Source: Candidatus Eiseniibacteriota bacterium (GTDB lineage: Bacteria > Eisenbacteria > RBG-16-71-46 > CAIMUX01). From it: DNA of 64,000 nt. Location: positions 1 through 64,000 of the forward strand of contig JACKCR010000005.1 in the NCBI GenBank assembly GCA_020633975.1. Direction: 5' to 3'. Positions 1 through 7,097 of the stretch are shown piece after piece. Position 1 is the first letter of the stretch; each line of letters opens with the position of its first letter. Below the pieces are notes generated by a model. That model was not told where the DNA came from. It ran no database searches and worked only from the letters and a program-made list of their open reading frames with translations. A program made the position numbers and the translations under genes.

Positions 1-1
1 C

Positions 2-1159
2 GTCGCGCGGGCAACGCTGAAGTTTCCGGAGCTGAGGTCGGTTCTGAACGAGCGTCGACTCACGATCGGGAATGCAGCCCAGATCGTCGGCATTCTGAGC
101 CGCGAGAACGCGTCGGCAATCCTGGGACGAGTGTCCGGCTGTACTTACCGGGAGATCGAGGAGATCGCGGCTGAGTACCGCGACGCGAAGAGTGTCCGCG
201 AGGTTTTGCGGCCAATCGGGGTTAGCGGGCGGAAGAAGGCGAGCGTCGACAGGCCGGGCACGGTGTTGGGCGCGTTGCTGGACGAGTTGTCGGACGAGCT
301 GTCGGACGAGCTGTCGATGACGTCAGAGACGTCGGAAGTGTCGAAAGCGCCGAATGCGTCGGAGGAGGCGGGCACATCGCCGGAAACGTCGAGCGTTTCG
401 GTTGACGTGTCGACCCATCGCAACGAATCACCCGCTGCAGACGGGTCTGGCGGGTCCAACACGGAATCGACCGACTGCGGTGCGACGGACGCCTCCGATC
501 CGTCCTCCGACTCCCAGTCCGAAACTCGGTACGAGGTCCACTTCTCGCTCGGCCGAACCGCAGTACGGAAGCTCCATCGGGTACGGGCCATCCGCTCCAA
601 CGACACGAGTCTCGAGGAGCTGATCGAGCTATTGCTCGACGACTATCTCGAGCGGCACGATCCAAAGCGGCGCTCGGAACGCAGGGATCAGCGAACGGAG
701 GAGCGCCGGCGGAAGCAGGAGCGAACGGCGAGGGACGATCGAGAGCTGACAGTCCCGGCGAAACCCGAAGCCGACGATCCGAAACGAGGTGAGGGTTCGC
801 CAGACCGCCTAGTACGGAACCGCCCAGTGCGAGACCACCGATCGAAGGACGGGCGATCGAGGGACGGGCGCTCCCGCCACATCCCGGCCAACGTGCGAGA
901 CATCGTGTTCGAGCGGGACGGGGGTCGGTGCACGTTCGTCGGTCCCGAGGGCCGACGGTGCAACGCGACTCGACACCTGCAGGTCGATCACGTCATGCCG
1001 TTCTGTCGTGGCGGAACGCACGAGCCCGACAACCTGAGGCTTCTGTGCGGAGGCCACAACCGCTCGGAAGCGAAGCGACTGCTCGGGGAGGTCGGTGGTT
1101 CTCCGCAACGGAGTCTCGGCGCTGAGACTCCGTCGCCAGAACTCGTGGCGGACCCTTAG
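2..1159 (+). CDS. HNH endonuclease domain protein, 5' end cut by window edge
   Basis: The reading frame is open from base 2, so the true start lies outside the window; the GTG at 131 is only an internal candidate. The N-terminal part (KFPELRSVLNERRLTIGNAA and onward) resembles the helical region of a common family of long HNH proteins found in deltaproteobacteria and related groups. Next come an Asp/Ser-rich low-complexity linker with a DELS repeat, a segment like the conserved middle block (YEVHFSLGRTAVRKLHRVRA), a basic stretch, and the C-terminal HNH nuclease fold. That fold shows RDGGRCTF, then CNATRHLQVDHVMPF and DNLRLLCGGHNR, giving the paired Cys and the D-H/H-N residues expected for metal binding and catalysis. 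It probably nicks or cuts DNA; its biological target is unknown. It is the only plus-strand gene and converges on recG. Confidence 0.8.
   Translation, partial: VARATLKFPELRSVLNERRLTIGNAAQIVGILSRENASAILGRVSGCTYREIEEIAAEYRDAKSVREVLRPIGVSGRKKASVDRPGTVLGALLDELSDELSDELSMTSETSEVSKAPNASEEAGTSPETSSVSVDVSTHRNESPAADGSGGSNTESTDCGATDASDPSSDSQSETRYEVHFSLGRTAVRKLHRVRAIRSNDTSLEELIELLLDDYLERHDPKRRSERRDQRTEERRRKQERTARDDRELTVPAKPEADDPKRGEGSPDRLVRNRPVRDHRSKDGRSRDGRSRHIPANVRDIVFERDGGRCTFVGPEGRRCNATRHLQVDHVMPFCRGGTHEPDNLRLLCGGHNRSEAKRLLGEVGGSPQRSLGAETPSPELVADP
281..316 (+). repeat. Three-copy 12-bp in-frame repeat (DELS) in the HNH gene
   Basis: Three near-identical 12-base units encode D-E-L-S three times in the disordered linker of the HNH protein. 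The unit length is a multiple of three, so gain or loss of units keeps the frame. Confidence 0.7.
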
Positions 1160-1170
1160 CCCCTAGGGAA

Positions 1171-1284
1171 CAGGGCTTCGGGCGTCAGGCATCGGGCGTC
1201 AGGCTTCGGGCGTCGGGCGTCAGGCGTCGGGCGTTGGGCCGGCAGGCTTCGGGCGTCAGGCTCCGGGCTCTGGCGCTGGGCCTG
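1171..1284. repeat. Degenerate intergenic tandem repeat, units of about 13-15 bp
   Basis: Imperfect copies of a GGCTTCGGGCGTCA-like unit fill most of the space between the convergent HNH and recG genes. Single-base variants (atcggg, ctccgg, gttggg) separate the copies. There is no coding potential or spacer structure. Confidence 0.7.
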
Positions 1285-1312
1285 GCAACGGCTCCCGGGC
1301 ACTGACCGTTGC
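1285..1312. terminator. Possible bidirectional hairpin between HNH gene and recG
   Basis: GCAACGG at 1285-1291 can pair with CCGTTGC at 1306-1312 around a 14-base loop. It lies between two convergent genes, where a shared terminator would be expected. There is no T-run on either side, so this is weak. Confidence 0.3.
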
Positions 1313-1338
1313 GCCATGCTCTCCGGCCTTCGCGCGGC

Positions 1339-3675
1339 TCATCCGATCTTGAAGAGCTGGAACCCCCGCCCGTAGCGCGCTTCCACGAACTCGCGCAGTG
1401 CCCGGTTCGCGGCCTTCTCGAGATCTGGATCGCCCCCGAGCACTTCTTCCGCGGCTTCGCGCGCGCGCGTCAGCGTCTCGGGGTCACCTACCAGATCGGC
1501 GACACGGAAGGTCGGGAGTCCGTGCTGCGCTGTCCCCAGTAGGTCTCCCGGTCCGCGGAGTTGCAGGTCTTCCTCCGCCACGCGGAACCCGGACGACTCC
1601 TTCACGAGCACGTTGAGACGCGCATAGCTCTCGGGCGCGAGTCCGCTCGGTACGGCCATGAAGAAGTGCGACTCTCCGCCACCGCGTCCGACCCGTCCTC
1701 GCAGCTGGTGGAGCTGTGAAAGCCCGAACCGCTCGGGATGTTCGACGACCATGACCGACGCCTGCGGCACGTCGACTCCGACCTCGACCACGGTGGTGGA
1801 GACGAGACAGGGCGTCGTTCCGTCGCGGAACCGGTTCAGTGCGTCTTCTTTCTCTTCGCCCTTCATCCGTCCGTGGAGGAGTCCGACCGGGATCCCCTGG
1901 AACGCGGGGTGCTTTCCGATCTCGTCCGCCATCCGCGTCGCGTCCTTGAGATCGGACTGCTCCGACTCCTCGACGAGCGGATAGACGAAGAAGGCGCGCT
2001 CGCCGTCACGTAGAAGGCCGGCGACGAACTCAAGCAACCCTTCGCGCTTCCTCGGCGGAACGATGTAACTCTTGGGCGGCATCCGACCCGGCGGTCGTTC
2101 GGAGAGGATGGAGAGATCGAGGTCTCCATAGAGCGTGAGGCTGAGCGTGCGCGGGATCGGGGTCGCGCTCATGACGAGACAGTGGGGCGCTTCGCCCTTC
2201 TCGACGAGACGCGCGCGCTGCATCACACCGAACCGGTGCTGTTCGTCCACGACGACGAGACCGAGCCTCTGGAACCCGACCTTCCCTTCCTGTAGCGCGT
2301 GCGTTCCCACCACGACGTCGACGGTACCCGCCGCAGCGGCAGTGAGGATGCGACGACGCTCGGCCGCGCCGGTGCGTCCGATCAGGAGTTCGACGCGGTG
2401 CCCGAGCGGCTGGAACCACTTCGTGAACGACTCGAACTGCTGGATGGCGAGGATTTCCGTCGGCGCCATGAACGCGACCTGCGCGCCACTCTCGATCGCG
2501 GTCGCCGCCGCGAGCGCCGCAACGATCGTCTTTCCCGAACCGACGTCGCCCTGGAGGAGGCGACTCATCGGACGGCCGAGCGCGAGATCGCCGCGGATCT
2601 CCTTCAGGACACGTTCCTGGCCGTCGGTGAGCGCGAAGGGCAGTCCGGCCCGGAGCTTCGTATCGAGCTCACCGGAACCGGCCAACTCGGGAGCCACGCT
2701 CTCGCTCGCGCGCCGACGTTTGACCAACCCGAGCGCGATCTGCAGCCCGAAGAACTCCTCGAAGGCGAGACGGTCCCGCGCCTCTTGCGCCTCTTCCATC
2801 GTTCCGGGGAAGTGGATCCGCTCGAAGCTCGCGCGCAGATCGCCGAGCCGGAAGCGTGCGCGCAGCCCGGACGGAATCGGATCGCCCAAGCTATCACCGA
2901 CGGTTTCGAGCGCGGTCTGCACCCAGCGACGCAGCTGCTTCTGCGAGATCCCGCTCGTCAGCGGATAGAGCGGCACGACACGCCCGCCGTGAAGTGGCGC
3001 CGCGCCACTCACCGCGCCGAGCTTCTGACGCGGCGGAGCGGATCGCGGATCGGCCGCGGTTCGACCGGCCACGGTGCGATCGGCCGCGGTGCGATCGGCC
3101 GCGGTGCGATCGGCCGCGGTGCGACCGGCCGCGGTGCGATCGCCGGCGCCTCGAGCCGTCGCGCTCTGCGTTCCACGCCCGCCACGGCGCGTCTCCTCCG
3201 GCATCGCGATCGAGCCCTGACCGGCTAGCGCAGCAGCGTCCCCAAGGAGTTCGTACTCGGGGCTCTGGAACTGCAGGCGACCGCCCCGTTGCGGTACGAC
3301 CTTTCCGTGGAGGAGAACCTGCCGACCTGCCTTCAGGGTCTGTGCAAGGAACGGCTGATTGAACCAGACGGCGGCTGCACGGCGTCCGCTCCCGTCGACG
3401 AGTTCGACCTCGAAGATCGCCATCCGGCGGAACGTCTTGTGGGAGCGCGCAGAGACGATCTCTCCGATCGAGGTGTACGTGCCACCGGGAACGAAGTCCG
3501 CGAACGGAGTGATCCGGCTCCGGTCCATGTACGTCCGCGGAACGTGCCAGAGCAGGTCGAGCACGATCACGATGCCGAGCTTCTCGAGCTGCTTCGCGCG
3601 GACCGGCCCGACACCCGGTAGAAACTGGACGGGACTGGTCGCATCGAGAGCGCGGCGGTTGTCGCTCTGCGTCAC
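1339..3675 (-). CDS. recG: ATP-dependent DNA helicase RecG, with an inserted repeat-rich linker
   Basis: RecG remodels stalled replication forks and branched DNA. Walker A (GDVGSGKT), the DEQH box (VVDEQHRFG), SATPIPRT and QLRGRVGRG are all present, and the N-terminal OB wedge domain is recognisable. The GTG at 3675 is chosen because GGGAAGGGAG precedes it at good spacing and the codon overlaps the upstream stop as GTGA. This gives 778 residues against about 690 for typical RecG. The excess lies mainly at residues about 142-226, between wedge and helicase parts, as a Gly/Arg/Ala-rich insert with five-residue RTAAD-like repeats. It is the last gene of the dcw-linked unit and is probably translationally coupled to the cysteine-cluster gene before it. 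Confidence 0.96.
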   Translation of the reverse strand: MTQSDNRRALDATSPVQFLPGVGPVRAKQLEKLGIVIVLDLLWHVPRTYMDRSRITPFADFVPGGTYTSIGEIVSARSHKTFRRMAIFEVELVDGSGRRAAAVWFNQPFLAQTLKAGRQVLLHGKVVPQRGGRLQFQSPEYELLGDAAALAGQGSIAMPEETRRGGRGTQSATARGAGDRTAAGRTAADRTAADRTAADRTVAGRTAADPRSAPPRQKLGAVSGAAPLHGGRVVPLYPLTSGISQKQLRRWVQTALETVGDSLGDPIPSGLRARFRLGDLRASFERIHFPGTMEEAQEARDRLAFEEFFGLQIALGLVKRRRASESVAPELAGSGELDTKLRAGLPFALTDGQERVLKEIRGDLALGRPMSRLLQGDVGSGKTIVAALAAATAIESGAQVAFMAPTEILAIQQFESFTKWFQPLGHRVELLIGRTGAAERRRILTAAAAGTVDVVVGTHALQEGKVGFQRLGLVVVDEQHRFGVMQRARLVEKGEAPHCLVMSATPIPRTLSLTLYGDLDLSILSERPPGRMPPKSYIVPPRKREGLLEFVAGLLRDGERAFFVYPLVEESEQSDLKDATRMADEIGKHPAFQGIPVGLLHGRMKGEEKEDALNRFRDGTTPCLVSTTVVEVGVDVPQASVMVVEHPERFGLSQLHQLRGRVGRGGGESHFFMAVPSGLAPESYARLNVLVKESSGFRVAEEDLQLRGPGDLLGTAQHGLPTFRVADLVGDPETLTRAREAAEEVLGGDPDLEKAANRALREFVEARYGRGFQLFKIG
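3047..3141 (-). repeat. 15-bp in-frame minisatellite inside recG
   Basis: About six units of a 15-base motif (core CGGCCGCGGT) run head to tail with a strict 15-base period. They encode the five-residue units [DG]RT[AV]A in the RecG insert. Some copies differ by one or two bases. Confidence 0.8.
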
Positions 3676-4661
3676 GACGGCTCCCTTCCCGGCTCGTGAG
3701 CGCCACGCGGGGGACGCGCAGTGCCACACGGGGGTGCAACGGCACGCGGGGGTGCGGTGTCACGGCCAGGCGCAGCGCCACGGGACCGAGCCGTGCCGCG
3801 CCTCACGCGGGCGACCGCGTCGGCCGTGACGAACGCGGAGTCGTGGATCTTCTGCTCCGCACGCCGAACCACGTGAAGGAGCGCCGCCCCGTCTTCCGTT
3901 TCGCGTCGTGCCTCCTCGAGCCCAGGACACTCGAACCGGTTGCACAGCCCACCGCGCAGCCCGCGGGGAAGACGACAGCCGGCCGCACCGTGGAAGACAC
4001 AGGAACCCCGGACGGACGTCTCCGGGAAGCGCGACTCGTACGCCGCCCGTACATCGTCCGCGTTTCCGTGCTGGGCGAGGATCTCCCGCACGCGCGCCGC
4101 ATCGAGAAACGCATGCGTACCACCCGCCCGGCAGCAGGAGCCCTGACAGGCCGCACAGACGTTGCCGAGTATCGACCCGGGCGCGCCGACTTCGTTCGAA
4201 TCGCTCGAGTCTCGGCGCATCGGGTTCCCTATGTCACCGGGCCGGCCCGACGCAGACGAAGCAGGCTCCATGCTCCCCTGCGCCGCCTCCAACAGAGCGT
4301 CGAGGTGAGACAGGAACGCGGCTTTGCGCGTCTTCGGGAGCGCGGAGAACCGGAAGGGGATCCACGCGACGACCACGGAGAGCGCCGACGTTGCATGCTC
4401 GACGAACGCGGAGTTCGGCGCCGGGCTTTCCCGCCCGCTCACGTCGCTTCGGACCACTTCCCGCCTCACCGAGGTCGCCTCCGGGTCGGTGCGATCCGAC
4501 AGGCGTTGGGCGGCCCGGCGCTTCTCGCCGTCCACGGCGCGCGCGAGTGCCGTCTCTCGGCAACGCCAACTCCGGCAGATTCCGCCGGCACGCGCTTCGA
4601 TCAGGCTGATCTCGCTCCCACATAGGGAGCACTTGGGACTCTGACGACTGAGCGGCTCCAC
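3672..4661 (-). CDS. Two-cluster cysteine protein with a CxxCxGxCC metal-binding domain (YkgJ/UPF0153-like)
   Basis: The GTG at 4661 has AGGAG seven bases upstream and gives 329 residues. An N-terminal zinc-ribbon-like cluster has Cys at residues 11, 14, 29 and 34. A middle segment (about 95-130) resembles a small alpha/beta unit. The C-terminal half has the CxxCxGxCC motif (Cys 169, 172, 176, 177) followed by SCVFHGAAGC, LCNRFEC and a basic, Pro/Arg-rich tail. The second cluster fits the putative zinc- or iron-chelating CxxCxxxCC family; the enzymatic role, if any, is unknown. Its stop overlaps the recG start as GTGA. The frame stays open far upstream of 4661, but there it only shadows the glycosyltransferase gene. 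Confidence 0.72.
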   Translation of the reverse strand: MEPLSRQSPKCSLCGSEISLIEARAGGICRSWRCRETALARAVDGEKRRAAQRLSDRTDPEATSVRREVVRSDVSGRESPAPNSAFVEHATSALSVVVAWIPFRFSALPKTRKAAFLSHLDALLEAAQGSMEPASSASGRPGDIGNPMRRDSSDSNEVGAPGSILGNVCAACQGSCCRAGGTHAFLDAARVREILAQHGNADDVRAAYESRFPETSVRGSCVFHGAAGCRLPRGLRGGLCNRFECPGLEEARRETEDGAALLHVVRRAEQKIHDSAFVTADAVARVRRGTARSRGAAPGRDTAPPRAVAPPCGTARPPRGAHEPGREPS

Positions 4662-4762
4662 TCCCCTACTCCTGCATCCGACGTGCCTGACGGCCCCGTC
4701 CTCTCTTCGGCAGCGTGCGGGGAAGGTGCGTCCGGTGCAACGGAGAAGTCGTCTGTTCAGCA

Positions 4763-4870
4763 GCCGAGCCGACGAGACTCGCGCCAGCAGCCGAGCCGAC
4801 GAGACTCCCGCGAGCAGCCGGGCCGACGAGACTCGCGCCAGCAGCCGAGCCGACGAGGTTCGGGTCAGCG
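4763..4870. repeat. Four contiguous copies of a 27-bp repeat
   Basis: Units start at 4763, 4790, 4817 and 4844 and share a GCCGAGCCGACGAGACTC core; the last copy is the most diverged. They run from the intergenic space into the stop codon of the glycosyltransferase gene at 4865. The copies are directly adjacent, with no spacers, and 27 is a multiple of three. Confidence 0.85.
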
Positions 4871-6028
4871 GGCGAGCCGCTCGAGTTCTCGCTCCCAGAG
4901 AGTTGCGGCGTGTCGCCAGGATCGGTGCGCCCGGATCCATTCCTTGGCGGGTCCGTCTCCTGGCCACGGCCAGTCGGTGAGCGGACGGCCAGACTCGCGC
5001 CAAGCGCCCACCTGCCGCTGGATCTCGTCTCTCCACGCGCCGGGGGCGGCGGGAACACGGACTCCGCCGCCGATTGTGTCGAACGGCGGATCGGCGGGCA
5101 CGCCGCTCGCGAGGAGCTGGGTGCCTACCGCCATCGCGGTCAGCACCTTGAGGGGATCGCCGCCGAGCTGCTCGATCCGCTCCGGGCCGTACGGAGCAGC
5201 CGCAACTTGCGCGGCTTGGATGTGGCGAAGGACGTCGCCTTCGGAGAGTGGACCGAGGAAGTCGATCCGCTCCCCCGCTGGGGATCGTTCCGCCGTCGCT
5301 TTCCAGGCGACGAGCAGTTCTCCGTCTCCGATCACCCAGAGCTTTGCGTCCGGCACATCTTCGAGAGCGGAGACGAGCCACGCGAACTCGATCCGCTCCG
5401 ACGCAGACCCGGCGAGCACGATCACGAACTGCCGCTCGGATGCCCCTCTCGCTTCCCTCAGCTCCCGGACCGTCTGCGGAGAGAGAGGTTCCGGCACCAC
5501 CGCTCCGTTTCGAACTACGAAGAAGCTCTCCGGGTGGATCGCATGCTCCTCGGCATGACGGGAGACGAGAGTGGGCGCCACGACGCCGATCCGGTTCGCG
5601 CGCCGAAGGAGTGCGCCTTCGACACGGCGGATCAGATACCCCAAGAGCCCACCGACCTCTTCGTAGTGAGCAGAGAGCGACGAGTTCGACTCGACCGCGA
5701 GCGGCATGTCCTCCGGAACGAAGAGGGGAGCGAAGGCGAGCGGTTCGCTCCGCGTGAAGACGACGTCGTACTTGCGCTCTGTGATCCACGCGCGGAGGAG
5801 GCGCGCGGCGCGGAGTTCACGGATCGGTTGGCGAACGGACGGGAGTGTCAGTAGTGGCACCCGGGCGAGTCGCCCTGGAGGGTTCCACTCGAGAGAGCCT
5901 CCGTCGTCGCGTCCGATCACGTCGATCTCGTGACCGAGCGCCGAGAGTTCGTCGACCAGGTGCCGAACGTGAAGGGCATGTCCCTGCGCGAGGAGAGGAT
6001 CGAGTCCTACCTGGAAGAGGATCTTCAC
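4865..6028 (-). CDS. GT4-like (GT-B fold) glycosyltransferase
   Basis: A GTG at 6028 with GAGGAA nine bases upstream gives 387 residues starting KILFQVG after the initiator. The N-terminal half has the glycosyltransferase-4-like pattern AQGHALHVRHLVDELSALGH, in which a long helix follows a Gly-rich loop. The C-terminal half has a nucleotide-sugar-binding Rossmann layout with FLGPLSEGDVLRHI and LKVLTAMAVGTQLLAS. The usual EGFGL donor motif is replaced, so the substrate cannot be named. It lies between a TPR gene and the cysteine-cluster gene at the distal end of the dcw unit. The sugar transferred and the acceptor are unknown; a cytoplasmic or membrane-peripheral enzyme of envelope glycan assembly is likely. 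A more upstream ATG (6067) is possible but lacks a good ribosome site. Confidence 0.75.
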   Translation of the reverse strand: MKILFQVGLDPLLAQGHALHVRHLVDELSALGHEIDVIGRDDGGSLEWNPPGRLARVPLLTLPSVRQPIRELRAARLLRAWITERKYDVVFTRSEPLAFAPLFVPEDMPLAVESNSSLSAHYEEVGGLLGYLIRRVEGALLRRANRIGVVAPTLVSRHAEEHAIHPESFFVVRNGAVVPEPLSPQTVRELREARGASERQFVIVLAGSASERIEFAWLVSALEDVPDAKLWVIGDGELLVAWKATAERSPAGERIDFLGPLSEGDVLRHIQAAQVAAAPYGPERIEQLGGDPLKVLTAMAVGTQLLASGVPADPPFDTIGGGVRVPAAPGAWRDEIQRQVGAWRESGRPLTDWPWPGDGPAKEWIRAHRSWRHAATLWERELERLAR

Positions 6029-6140
6029 GTTCGGGAGTTCCTCAGGGCCCATACCGACGGAGCGCACCGCGGATCGCGCGGATGCCGCACGATAGCACGG
6101 TCCATCGGATCGGACTCCCCGCCCACGACCGAAATGAAGA

Positions 6141-6983
6141 TCAGGCCGCTTCGAGCGTCCTCACGCGTTCGAGCCAGCGCTGGGCTTCTTCGTACTTCGG
6201 ATTGAGTTCGAGCGCTCTCTCCAGCGCGGCCGTAGCGGGCTGGAGTCGTCCTGCGCGAGCGTGGAGGACGCCGATCCGGAAGTGGAGGTCCGGATACTGA
6301 GGACGGAGTGCGACGGCACCCTCGAGCTTCTCGAGCGCGGTAGCGGCGTCGAGCGTGTCGAACGCCTCGAGGGCGAGCCGTACCATCTCTGCCACCTGTT
6401 CCCGAGCTTCGAGCTCCTCGGCGATGCGTGACATCACGGCGTCTCGAATGGGGGCGAGTCCGGCACCATCCGTTGCGGCGGAATCGCTGACGAGCGCCGT
6501 CCATCCTTCGGGGAGCTCGAGTCCGTCGGAGACCAAGCGTTCGAGATCCTCTCGGACGGAGAGCCCGCGCGAGAGACGGAGGCGGACACGGCGTGCCCGC
6601 GCCTCGAACAGTCCATCGTGGATGGCGAGTGCGGCGAGGTAGGCGTCTTCGGCTTCGTCCAGCTCGCCGAGTTCCTCGCGGATCCGCCCGAGCCGGAGCT
6701 GGAGGTCTGGATATCGGTAGCCGGCCTCGAGCGCGGCGATGAACGAGTCGCGTGCGCGGGAGAGGTTGCCCTCGTCCATCGCGCCCCAACCGATCTCGCA
6801 GTGGGACTCGGCCAGGTAGAAGCGGGCGAGCGACACCCTCGGGTCGTGGGTGTTCACCTCTCCCGAAAGCAACTCACCGAATGCAACGACAGCAGCCTCG
6901 TAGTGGCCCTCGTTGTAGAACTCTATGGCTCGACGGTATTGCGCTTCCCGTCCAGCCCGAAGCCAGCGGTCGACGAAGGACAT
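6141..6983 (-). CDS. Tetratricopeptide-repeat protein
   Basis: The protein has 280 residues, no signal peptide and no transmembrane segment. It consists of helical pairs of TPR type: AIEFYNEGHYEAAVVAFGEL near the N-terminus, then a second set around residues 75-150 (LRLGRIREELGELDEAEDAY), a less regular middle, and a final clear pair at about 210-275 (LHFRIGVLHARAGRL, ALELNPKYEEAQRWL). It is probably a cytoplasmic scaffold. GGGAGGGGAG upstream supports the ATG at 6983. It follows ftsZ after a 114-base gap containing a strong hairpin, so it may be expressed at a different level from ftsZ. No function can be assigned beyond protein-protein contacts. Confidence 0.8.
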   Translation of the reverse strand: MSFVDRWLRAGREAQYRRAIEFYNEGHYEAAVVAFGELLSGEVNTHDPRVSLARFYLAESHCEIGWGAMDEGNLSRARDSFIAALEAGYRYPDLQLRLGRIREELGELDEAEDAYLAALAIHDGLFEARARRVRLRLSRGLSVREDLERLVSDGLELPEGWTALVSDSAATDGAGLAPIRDAVMSRIAEELEAREQVAEMVRLALEAFDTLDAATALEKLEGAVALRPQYPDLHFRIGVLHARAGRLQPATAALERALELNPKYEEAQRWLERVRTLEAA

Positions 6984-7049
6984 GGGTATCTCCCCTCCCC
7001 CCGTCTATCGGCGACTTCTCCCGGGACCTTGCCCTCGTCTTCCGACACC

Positions 7050-7078
7050 GGCAATCGACTGTGGGACAGCCGATTGCC
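7050..7078 (-). terminator. Strong hairpin 20 bases after the ftsZ stop codon
   Basis: GGCAATCG and CGATTGCC form an outer 8-bp stem. An inner G-T wobble and CTGT/ACAG extend it to about 13 pairs around a CCC loop. No T-run follows on the minus strand, so it may stop transcription inefficiently, pause it, or protect the ftsZ message 3' end. Confidence 0.5.
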
Positions 7079-7097
7079 GCACGGACTCGAGCCGAAG

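Noticed and set aside
1160-1338. Mobile-element end or attachment site in the repeat-filled gap
   Set aside because: Only short degenerate tandem repeats are present; no terminal inverted repeats, target duplication or transposase was found.
4763-4870. CRISPR-like array
   Set aside because: The 27-base units are contiguous, without spacers, and no cas gene is near.
4662-5789. Upstream extension of the CxxCxGxCC protein frame
   Set aside because: This part only shadows the GT4 gene in another frame; a good AGGAG and GTG at 4661 mark the real start.
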